A DNA stretch of 6,498 bases from Chloroflexi bacterium RBG_13_46_14 (GTDB taxonomy: Bacteria > Chloroflexota > Dehalococcoidia > Dehalococcoidales > UBA2162): NCBI GenBank assembly GCA_001796415.1, contig MGML01000166.1:141-6638 (forward strand), read 5' to 3'. The position numbers and the translations under genes were made by a program. Of this stretch, positions 1 through 6,124 are shown one piece after another. Numbering within the stretch: position 1 is the first letter of the stretch; each line of letters starts with the position of its first letter. Below the pieces are notes generated by a model that worked only from the letters and a program-made list of their open reading frames with translations, ran no database searches and had not been told where the DNA came from.

Positions 1-677
1 GATTAGCCCGAGGGATTGATTCGATAGCGCACCGTGCAGCACTTGAAGCCGGTGGCAGAACGATAGCTATATTTGCCTGTGGCCTGGATACGGTTTATCC
101 AGCGGAAAACGCTGACCTTGCCAGGCGTATTATCCAGAACGGGGCTATAATAAGTGAATATCCGCCGGGTACAAAACCGAGACCGGATTATTTTCCCCGG
201 CGTAACAGGATAATGAGCGGGATGAGCCTGGGAGTTCTGGTTATCGAAGCGGGTGAGTCAAGTGGAGCTATGATCACGGCCAATATAGCCCTGGAGCAGA
301 ACAGGGAAGTGTTTGCGGTGCCGGGAAGTATACTATCATCGGCGAGTAAAGGGACCAATTATCTTATACAGGAGGGCGCAAAACTGGTCCGGGATTATAC
401 GGATATACTGGAAGAACTGAACTTAACCTCCGTTGCCAGGCAGATAGAGATGAAGGAATTACTGCCTGAATCCGATACGGAAGCTGTATTGATTAAGCAG
501 CTTGGTGCCGAACCGGTTCATATCGATGAAGTATGCCGGTCGAGCGGGCTGCCGGTATCGACGGTAAGCAGTACCCTGGCAATGATGGAATTGAAAGGCA
601 TGGTTAAACAGGTAGGAGCGATGTACTATTCTCTTGCCAGGGAAACCAGGGAAGAATACAGGGTGAAAGTAGAGTGA
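1..677 (+). CDS. dprA: DNA processing protein DprA (Smf), 3' part; start outside window
   Basis: DprA binds incoming single-stranded DNA in the cytoplasm and loads RecA on it during natural transformation; it is also present in many bacteria not known to be competent. The reading frame is open from base 3, and bases 1-2 would complete a glycine codon, so the fragment enters inside the Rossmann-like fold signature (G)LARGIDSIAH. About 224 codons remain. Further family blocks follow: YPAEN, SEYPPG, FPRRNRIMSG, a block with EAGESSGAMITA and VFAVPGS, then KGTNYLIQEGA. A C-terminal winged-helix (roughly the last 60 residues, from HIDEVCRSSGLP to GAMYYSLAR) follows. Roughly the first 140 residues of a typical 360-residue protein are upstream of the window. 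An ATG at 213 begins a shorter ORF but lies inside the conserved fold and is not the start. The stop TGA (675-677) overlaps the topA start by 4 bases, which suggests translational coupling. Confidence 0.95.
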   Translation, partial: LARGIDSIAHRAALEAGGRTIAIFACGLDTVYPAENADLARRIIQNGAIISEYPPGTKPRPDYFPRRNRIMSGMSLGVLVIEAGESSGAMITANIALEQNREVFAVPGSILSSASKGTNYLIQEGAKLVRDYTDILEELNLTSVARQIEMKELLPESDTEAVLIKQLGAEPVHIDEVCRSSGLPVSTVSSTLAMMELKGMVKQVGAMYYSLARETREEYRVKVE

Positions 678-2800
678 CAACACTTAAAAAGAAAAATACC
701 GGAAAGAGCCTGGTAATCGTTGAATCCCCTGCCAAGGCAAGGACGCTTGAAAGAATACTTGGTAAGAAATATGAGTTGAAAGCGTCTCTCGGCCATGTAA
801 GGGATCTGCCACGGAGTAAACTGGGAGTTGATATCGATAACGGTTTTTCTCCCGAGTACGTGGTGCCAAGGACGAAAAGTAAGATCGCGAAAGAATTGAA
901 AGATGCGTCGAAAAACGCTTCGATAATTTTCCTGGCAACAGATCCCGACCGGGAAGGTGAAGCGATATCCTGGCATCTACTTGAAGTAATGAAAAACACA
1001 AAAACTCCATATCGCAGGGTGGTATTCCACGAGATTACCGAAGAGGCTATTACGAATGCTTTCAAACACCCCCGGGATATCGATATGCAGCTGGTCAACG
1101 CCCAGCAGGCCCGGCGAGTCCTCGACAGGCTGGTCGGTTACAAAATCAGCCCGCTGCTGTGGAAGAAAGTACGCAGAGGACTTTCCGCCGGACGCGTTCA
1201 GTCGGTTACTTTAAGAATTATCGTCGACCGTGAAAGAGAAATCGAAAAATTCGTGCCGGTCGAATACTGGACAATCGAAGCCGATCTATCCAAGAAAGTA
1301 AATGGAAACGGCAAAGAATCGTTCAGGGCTTGGCTGGTCGGTCTTGCCGGAGAAAAGAAGCTGGACATAAACGATCAAGAACACGCTGACGTAATAAATG
1401 AAGAACTTCAGCAGGCAGCCTATAACGTCAATACCATAAAGACTAAGAAAGTGACAAGACAACCGGCGCCACCGTTCATCACGAGTACCCTTCAGCAGGA
1501 AGCATCACGCAGGCTGCGATTCAGCGCCGCACAGACGATGGCGCTTGCACAACAGCTTTACGAAGGACTATCAATCGGTAACGAAGGCAGCGTCGGACTT
1601 ATCACTTATATGCGTACCGATTCAACCCGGGTCGCACGGTCAGCGGTAGTAGAGGCCAGGGAGTACATCGAAGAAAAATACGGGAATGATTATGTTCCAC
1701 CTCATGCCCGTTCGTTTTCAAGGACGGTAAAAGGAGCACAGGAAGCTCACGAAGCTATAAGACCCACACGCATAAAACGGGAACCATCCCAGGTAAAGAA
1801 ATACCTGAACAACAATCAGTACCGTTTATATGAACTTATCTGGAAACGAATGGTAGCCAGCCAGATGGCCGCTGCCATATACGACAATACAACAGTAGAT
1901 ATCGACAGTTCGTGTAAGAATTCGAAGAAGACATATCTGTTCAGGGCGTCTGATTCCGTCAACAGGTTTCCCGGTTTCACGAAACTATATATCGAACAGA
2001 AAGACGACGAAGAGGAAGAGAAATTATCCAAACTGCCTGCGATGGAAAAAGGCGACCCTCTTGACCTGTTGGGGTTATACCCTGAGCAGCATTTCACTCA
2101 GCCTCCGTCACGTTTCACCGAGGCTACTCTTATCAAAATGCTTGAGCAGTACGGTATAGGCAGACCGAGTACCTACGCGCCGACTCTCTCAACGATCCAG
2201 GAACGTGAATACGTGGTAAAAAACGGTAATTACTTCCAGCCGTCTGAACTTGGTATTGTGGTTAATGATCTGGTCGGCGAATATTTTCCTGAGATTGTCG
2301 ACATTAAATTTACAGCAAAAATGGAAGACGAACTGGATGAGATAGCTAGTGAAAAGAGGGACTGGGTCGGTGTCGTACGGGATTTTTATACGTCTTTCGA
2401 GAAGGATCTGGCCAAGGCTACCGAATCTATGGAAAGAGTAAAACTTCCGGACGAAGTGACCGAGGAGATATGCCCAAATTGCGGCAAGCCGATGGTAATC
2501 AAGACCGGACGCTTCGGCAAGTTTCTTGCCTGCAGCGGATATCCCGAATGTAAGACAACCCGTTCTTACCAGATAAAGACCGGGGTAGAATGCCCGGAAT
2601 GCGGCAATGAACTGATAGAGAAGGTAAACAAAAAAAAGAAGAAATTTTACGGATGCAGTAATTACCCTGATTGCACTTTTGCCACCAACTACAAACCTCT
2701 CAAACAGAAGTGCTCGAAATGTGGCGGACTTACTACCATTTACAGGCAAAGTTACGCCAGGTGTATAAAATGCGGAAACAGGGACAAACTGCAGCAATAA
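674..2800 (+). CDS. topA: DNA topoisomerase I (type IA)
   Basis: This enzyme relaxes negatively supercoiled DNA by cutting one strand through a 5'-phosphotyrosine link. At 708 aa it is of normal length for a bacterial TopA with a short zinc-finger tail. A Toprim domain occupies about residues 11-120, with Glu17 in VIVESPAKA and the acidic triad Asp90, Asp92, Glu94 in ATDPDREGE. The type IA core follows to about residue 590, with catalytic Tyr312 in LITYMRTDSTR, His359 in AHEAIRPT, and GIGRPSTYA at 494-502. The C-terminus carries three Cys4 zinc fingers: C600/C603/C620/C626, C640/C643/C661/C667, and a less standard C680/C683/C697/C700. The start is GTG at 674, overlapping the dprA stop. GGTGA at 662-666, 7 nt upstream, is a reasonable Shine-Dalgarno, and this start puts the Toprim motif at the usual distance from the N-terminus. 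The sequence at 2632-2638 is a possible -1 slippery site (separate entry). Confidence 0.97.
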   Translation: MTTLKKKNTGKSLVIVESPAKARTLERILGKKYELKASLGHVRDLPRSKLGVDIDNGFSPEYVVPRTKSKIAKELKDASKNASIIFLATDPDREGEAISWHLLEVMKNTKTPYRRVVFHEITEEAITNAFKHPRDIDMQLVNAQQARRVLDRLVGYKISPLLWKKVRRGLSAGRVQSVTLRIIVDREREIEKFVPVEYWTIEADLSKKVNGNGKESFRAWLVGLAGEKKLDINDQEHADVINEELQQAAYNVNTIKTKKVTRQPAPPFITSTLQQEASRRLRFSAAQTMALAQQLYEGLSIGNEGSVGLITYMRTDSTRVARSAVVEAREYIEEKYGNDYVPPHARSFSRTVKGAQEAHEAIRPTRIKREPSQVKKYLNNNQYRLYELIWKRMVASQMAAAIYDNTTVDIDSSCKNSKKTYLFRASDSVNRFPGFTKLYIEQKDDEEEEKLSKLPAMEKGDPLDLLGLYPEQHFTQPPSRFTEATLIKMLEQYGIGRPSTYAPTLSTIQEREYVVKNGNYFQPSELGIVVNDLVGEYFPEIVDIKFTAKMEDELDEIASEKRDWVGVVRDFYTSFEKDLAKATESMERVKLPDEVTEEICPNCGKPMVIKTGRFGKFLACSGYPECKTTRSYQIKTGVECPECGNELIEKVNKKKKKFYGCSNYPDCTFATNYKPLKQKCSKCGGLTTIYRQSYARCIKCGNRDKLQQ
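2632..2638 (+). other. Possible -1 frameshift heptamer A AAA AAG in topA
   Basis: An A8 run (2630-2637) followed by G is read as AAA AAA AAG in the topA frame, so the heptamer A AAA AAG is in the same phase as in E. coli dnaX. A purine-rich SD-like GAGAAGG (2618-2624) lies 7 nt upstream. A ribosome slipping -1 would meet TAA at 2659-2661, giving a protein cut off inside the second zinc finger. I see no convincing downstream stem-loop, and other slippery-type heptamers occur by chance in neighbouring genes, so function is unproven. Confidence 0.2.
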
Positions 2801-2806
2801 TTAAAA

Positions 2807-3772
2807 ATGCATAGTCTATTTCAAAGATATGTTGCCTACCTTGAAGCAGAAAGGAACTTCTCTCCGTATACAATACGGAATTACGTCACGGACTTGAAAG
2901 GATCAAAAAACATACAGGGATTATTTCCTTTTTTACAGGAAAAAGGGATAGAGTCTCCTGAGAAAGCGGACAGATTCGATATACGCGATTATCTTTCGTA
3001 CCTTGCGGAACAAAAGATCGTGAAAGCGAGTATCGCCCGTAAAGTATCGTCGATGCGTTCCTTTTATAAATATCTTGAAAGGGAAGGGATTATTACGGTA
3101 AATCCAATGCAGTACATATCCTCGCCCAAGCTGGACAGGCGTTTACCGTCTTTCCTCACCGGCACCGAAATTAACCGCCTGCTGGATGCACCGGATGCCG
3201 AAGATCCCTTCGGAAGACGTGATAGAGCCTTTCTGGAGTTACTTTACGCTTCGGGGTTAAGAGTCAGTGAACTAGCCGGTTTAAAGGTAGACCAGGTTAA
3301 CCTCGAAACACGTGAAATCAGAGTCATTGGTAAGGGTTCCAAGGAAAGGGTTGTCCTGATGGGGGAACCTGCTGCTAAAGCCCTCGAGGTTTATATGAAG
3401 GAAGCCAGAGACTTGATACCCAAAATAAAACCGACCATCAGGACAAATAAAAAGAAAACCAGGGCGATATTTATAAACAACGATGGTTATCCTCTCACGG
3501 AGCGGAGTGTCCAGGAAATATTGCGGAAATATGCCGACAAAGCTGGTATCGTTAAAAAGGTACATCCCCATATGCTTCGGCATACTTTTGCTACCCACCT
3601 GTTGGATGGCGGCGCGGATCTACGCGTTGTCCAGGAATTACTGGGGCATGCGGATCTTTCGACGACCCAGATATACACGCACATCAGTAAAAGCCAGGCC
3701 AGGAAAGTCTATCTTTCCGCTCATCCCATGGCGCGGGAAACGGACGAAAAGGATAAGAGTAAAGATGAATAG
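2807..3772 (+). CDS. xerC: XerC/XerD-type tyrosine recombinase
   Basis: This is a site-specific tyrosine recombinase of the Xer family, which normally resolves chromosome dimers at dif near the terminus. At 321 aa it is slightly longer than the usual ~300, mainly through a charged, hydrophilic tail (about residues 310-321). The N-terminal SAM-like core-binding domain spans about 1-100 (YLEAERNFSPYTIRNY). The catalytic domain spans about 115-305, with the full set Arg152 (SGLRVSEL), Lys176 (IGKGSKER), His255 and Arg258 (HPHMLRHTFATHLL), His281 (LLGHADLSTTQIY) and nucleophile Tyr290. Position after topA matches Firmicutes xerC (codV), which supports a Xer role over a phage integrase, but XerC versus XerD cannot be decided from sequence alone. 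The ATG is only 6 nt after the topA stop, an in-frame stop at 2798 excludes a longer start, and there is no clear Shine-Dalgarno, so translation probably depends on coupling to topA. The 3' end overlaps the peptidase gene by 8 nt. Confidence 0.93.
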   Translation: MHSLFQRYVAYLEAERNFSPYTIRNYVTDLKGSKNIQGLFPFLQEKGIESPEKADRFDIRDYLSYLAEQKIVKASIARKVSSMRSFYKYLEREGIITVNPMQYISSPKLDRRLPSFLTGTEINRLLDAPDAEDPFGRRDRAFLELLYASGLRVSELAGLKVDQVNLETREIRVIGKGSKERVVLMGEPAAKALEVYMKEARDLIPKIKPTIRTNKKKTRAIFINNDGYPLTERSVQEILRKYADKAGIVKKVHPHMLRHTFATHLLDGGADLRVVQELLGHADLSTTQIYTHISKSQARKVYLSAHPMARETDEKDKSKDE

Positions 3773-4829
3773 TCGACTTGAAAGATTACGAGAAGCGCTT
3801 TCGGAAAAGAACCTGGAGGGGATGTTTATCTCCCAACCGAATAACAGGTTTTATCTCTCAGGTTTCGACGGTTCGGCCGGATACCTTTTAATCACTTCAA
3901 AGGATACTCTGCTTGCTACTGATTTTCGTTATCTGGAGCAGGTCAAGATGCAGGCTCCGGATTATACCCTGTTTCGGATAACCGCCGGAGCATCGGAATG
4001 GTTCCCTAAACTGACGGGAGAAACAGGTGTAAAAACGCTGGGATTCGAATCGGGAGATATAACTCATTCAACGTACCGCCAGCTTACAGACGCGTTAAAA
4101 AACGCCGGTTCGTCAATTCAGCTTATACCGGTCGAAGGACTCGTTGAATCGCTGCGAATAACGAAAGATTCAGGTGAGATCGAGTTAATCAAGCGAGCAG
4201 TGGACATTACGGACAGGGCTTTTCAATATATCGATGCTATCATTAAACCGGGTATGACGGAACTTGACGTTGCCTGGCATCTGGAAAGATTTCAACGTGA
4301 GAACGGGAGTCAGTCGATGCCTTTTGAAATAATCGTAGCTTCCGGTCCTAATTCTGCTTTGCCTCATGCCAAGCCTACAGAGAGGAAAATACAATCCGGC
4401 AAACCGATCGTTATCGATATGGGTGCGCGGGTTGGTCATTATTGCAGCGATTTCACCCGAACTCTATGTCTCGGTGAACCTGATGATACTTATAAAAAAG
4501 TATATGATACTGTGCTGGGCGCTCAGCTTACAGCTATAGCCTTGATAAAAGAAGGAATAACCGGAAAGGAAGCTGACGGATTCGCCCGGGCGGTAATAGA
4601 AGAAGCCGGATATGGCAATGAGTTCGGCCATTCTCTCGGTCATGGAACGGGTCTTGCCGCTCATGAAAACCCGCGTGTCGGACCGAACTCGGAAGACATA
4701 CTGTCCGATGGAATGGTATTTTCAGTGGAACCCGGTATATACATACCCGGCTGGGGCGGAGTGAGAATCGAGGACCTGGCTGTTATTGAAAACGGAGTTA
4801 TCAATGTCCTTTCAAAAGGAAGAAAATAA
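3765..4829 (+). CDS. pepQ: M24-family Xaa-Pro peptidase (PepQ/PapA-like)
   Basis: This is a cytoplasmic metallopeptidase of the 'pita-bread' fold, expected to cleave bonds next to proline (Xaa-Pro dipeptidase or aminopeptidase P). The start chosen is ATG 3765, giving 354 aa, the normal length for this group. The frame is open back to an ATG at 3483, but that start would add 94 residues of antisense-like nonsense coded inside xerC. AAAAGGA at 3747-3753 may serve as ribosome site. A creatinase-type N-terminal domain covers about 1-128 (FISQPNNRFYLSGFDGSAGY). The catalytic domain covers about 135-350, with the five metal ligands Asp218 (VIDMGA), Asp229 (SDFTRT), His293 (LGHGTGL), Glu322 (VEPGIY) and Glu336 (VRIED), plus His201 (LPHAKPT) and His300 (AAHENPR). 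The next gene is efp, a pairing also seen in B. subtilis (yqhT-efp). Whether it prefers dipeptides or longer peptides cannot be told from the sequence. Confidence 0.93.
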   Translation: MNSRLERLREALSEKNLEGMFISQPNNRFYLSGFDGSAGYLLITSKDTLLATDFRYLEQVKMQAPDYTLFRITAGASEWFPKLTGETGVKTLGFESGDITHSTYRQLTDALKNAGSSIQLIPVEGLVESLRITKDSGEIELIKRAVDITDRAFQYIDAIIKPGMTELDVAWHLERFQRENGSQSMPFEIIVASGPNSALPHAKPTERKIQSGKPIVIDMGARVGHYCSDFTRTLCLGEPDDTYKKVYDTVLGAQLTAIALIKEGITGKEADGFARAVIEEAGYGNEFGHSLGHGTGLAAHENPRVGPNSEDILSDGMVFSVEPGIYIPGWGGVRIEDLAVIENGVINVLSKGRK

Positions 4830-4837
4830 ATAGTAAC

Positions 4838-4841
4838 GGAG
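4838..4841 (+). promoter_or_regulatory. Ribosome binding site of efp
   Basis: GGAG lies 7 nt before the efp ATG in the 19-nt gap after the peptidase gene. It is a well-placed Shine-Dalgarno, so efp can be initiated independently of its upstream neighbour, in contrast to xerC. I found no convincing promoter in the preceding 150 bases. Confidence 0.6.
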
Positions 4842-4848
4842 TAAAGAC

Positions 4849-5403
4849 ATGATCAGCGGTAGTGAGCTAAGAAAAGGTGTGATTATAGAACATGATGAGA
4901 AGCTGTACCAGGTTATCGAGTATCATCATGTCAAAATGAAGAGAACGGCTCTTGCCCGGGTTAAAATGAGAGACCTTGAAGGCGGCCATACCATAGAACA
5001 GAGTTTTCAGTCAGACGCAAAATTCAAGAGAGTGCGTCTGGAAGTCAGACCGATGCAGTACCTGTATAATGATGGTGATTTATATTACCTGATGGACGAA
5101 GAGACTTATGAACAAATACCAGTCAACAGCGAGACACTGGGTGATTCGGTTTATTATCTTAAAGAAGGTATGACGATACAAGTCGCCAGCTATAAAGATA
5201 AAATAGTCGACGTGGATATGCCGCTGAATGTTGAACTCGAAGTCACCGAGACCCAACCCGGATTCAAAGGTGATACGGTTACGGCGGGAACCAAGCCGGC
5301 TACCGTTGAAACCGGTATTACCGTACAGGTGCCCATGTTTATCAACGTTGGCGACATTATAAAAGTCGATACACGTGACGGGAGTTATATAGAGAGAGCC
5401 TGA
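4849..5403 (+). CDS. efp: Translation elongation factor P, variant loop
   Basis: EF-P binds the ribosome between the P and E sites and promotes peptide bond formation at consecutive prolines. At 184 aa it has the standard length and three-domain build: a KOW-like domain (about 1-62), a middle OB domain (about 65-126) and a C-terminal OB domain (about 128-184). The last is very conserved (DVDMPLNVELEVTET, PGFKGDT, AGTKPATVETG, VPMFINVGD, IKVDTRDGSYIERA). The unusual part is the domain I loop that reaches the peptidyl-tRNA: where most EF-Ps have VKPGKGxAFVRxK, this one reads VKMKRTALARVK (residues 28-39), one residue shorter and without PGKG. Lys31 or Arg32 would sit at the tip. No EpmA/EpmB, EarP or YmfI-type modification gene is in the window. 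The start ATG has GGAG 7 nt upstream. Confidence 0.97.
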   Translation: MISGSELRKGVIIEHDEKLYQVIEYHHVKMKRTALARVKMRDLEGGHTIEQSFQSDAKFKRVRLEVRPMQYLYNDGDLYYLMDEETYEQIPVNSETLGDSVYYLKEGMTIQVASYKDKIVDVDMPLNVELEVTETQPGFKGDTVTAGTKPATVETGITVQVPMFINVGDIIKVDTRDGSYIERA

Positions 5404-5421
5404 CCTTCAAAGATTCTACTC

Positions 5422-5431
5422 AGGAAAGGGG
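5422..5431 (+). promoter_or_regulatory. Ribosome binding site fixing the TTG start of the PHP gene
   Basis: AGGAAAGGGG lies 8 nt before TTG 5440. An in-frame TAA at 5434-5436 sits just two codons upstream of TTG, and the next in-frame ATG would delete the HxH metal motif. TTG is therefore the only workable start. Confidence 0.7.
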
Positions 5432-5439
5432 CTTAAGTT

Positions 5440-6087
5440 TTGAAAGCTGACTTTCATATTCACACCCGTTACTCAATGGATTGTGAAATGGAACTGGAAG
5501 ATATCATAGAACGGTGCCAGAAGATGAAGATAGACTGTATCGCTATAACCGATCATGGTACCGTTGAAGGTGCTTTGAAAATGCAGGAAATCGCCCCTTT
5601 CAAGGTTATAGCCGGCGAGGAAGTCCTGACCGATAAGGGCGAGATACTGGGGATGTTTCTCAAAGAGACTATCCCCAGTAATATCAGCGTAGATGAAGCA
5701 ATATCCCGGATAAAGGAACAGGGGGGTCTTGTATGTTTACCTCATCCCTTCGATCCTCTCAGAGGACTTACGATAGACCTGGTAGAAGTCGATAAACTCG
5801 CTCCAAGCATTGATATTATCGAAGTATTTAACGCCAGGAGTCCAATAAACTCCACGGCGGATAAAGCCCTGGAATATGCTATAAGACACGAAATCCCCAT
5901 GACAGCCGGCAGCGACTCTCATACACTTGGTGAAATCGGACGCACTTTCGTAGAAATCGATGATTTCAATACTCCCGACCAGCTTATCGAAGTATTGAAA
6001 CACGGCAGAATATCACAACATAAGGCCAGCATTTTCGTTCATTTTTTTTCAACGATTACCAAGATAAAACGGAAACTCAGAAAATAA
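5440..6087 (+). CDS. PHP-domain metal-dependent phosphoesterase
   Basis: This is a small single-domain member of the PHP (polymerase and histidinol phosphatase) family, whose members hydrolyse phosphate esters with two or three bound metals. The substrate is unknown. The protein is 215 aa. Likely metal ligands are visible in order: His6 and His8 (DFHIHTRYS), the Asp38-His39 pair (ITDHGT), Glu60 (AGEEV), His102 (LPHPFDP), and Asp159/His161 (GSDSHTLGEIG); Asn131 lies in EVFNAR. It lacks the insert of the longer ~280-aa RNase AM/YciV-type nucleases, and ends in a basic tail (TKIKRKLRK), which could touch nucleic acid or membrane. It starts at TTG. It sits 36 nt after efp and 37 nt before archease, so an RNA-related role is conceivable but is only inference. 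Alternatives are a nucleotide or histidinol-phosphate-like phosphatase; no his genes are nearby. Confidence 0.88.
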   Translation: MKADFHIHTRYSMDCEMELEDIIERCQKMKIDCIAITDHGTVEGALKMQEIAPFKVIAGEEVLTDKGEILGMFLKETIPSNISVDEAISRIKEQGGLVCLPHPFDPLRGLTIDLVEVDKLAPSIDIIEVFNARSPINSTADKALEYAIRHEIPMTAGSDSHTLGEIGRTFVEIDDFNTPDQLIEVLKHGRISQHKASIFVHFFSTITKIKRKLRK

Positions 6088-6124
6088 AGCAACCTTATCT
6101 TTACGCACACAGGAATTATCCGTA

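Noticed and set aside
604..1098. 164-codon and other minus-strand open frames opposite dprA/topA
   Set aside because: Overlapping alternative frames antisense to the Toprim domain; no family features, expected by chance opposite codon-biased genes.
2189..2797. 202-codon open frame on the minus strand opposite topA
   Set aside because: It lies wholly antisense to the conserved core and zinc fingers of topA, has a low-complexity translation with no recognisable motif and no plausible ribosome site; it is a coding shadow.
2905..2911. In-phase A AAA AAC heptamer in xer, with an inverted repeat CCTTTTT/AAAAAGG downstream (2927-2946)
   Set aside because: The repeat is A/T-rich and about 15 nt away, too far and weak to stimulate frameshifting, and a -1 product would lack the catalytic domain. 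A similar in-phase heptamer occurs in the peptidase gene around 4096-4102, showing that Lys-Asn codons yield these by chance.
3483..3764. N-terminal extension of the M24 peptidase frame back to an ATG at 3483 (448 aa)
   Set aside because: These 94 codons lie in another frame of xerC's conserved catalytic region, do not resemble any M24 N-terminus, and ATG 3765 gives the normal family length with the expected N-terminal sequence.
4719..4743. TTTTCA and TATATA-like boxes upstream of efp as an internal promoter
   Set aside because: Spacing between the boxes is only about 11-13 bases, far from 17, and they encode conserved residues of the peptidase active site (VFSVEPGIYI).
4807..4820. Perfect inverted repeat TCCTTT-CA-AAAGGA at the end of the peptidase gene
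   Set aside because: The 2-nt loop, A/T-rich stem and lack of a following T-run make it a poor terminator, and it lies inside the coding sequence; probably chance.
6042..6049. T8 run near the end of the PHP gene as a terminator or slippage site
   Set aside because: No G/C-rich hairpin precedes it, it encodes ordinary His-Phe-Phe-Ser codons, and the frame continues normally to the stop at 6085.
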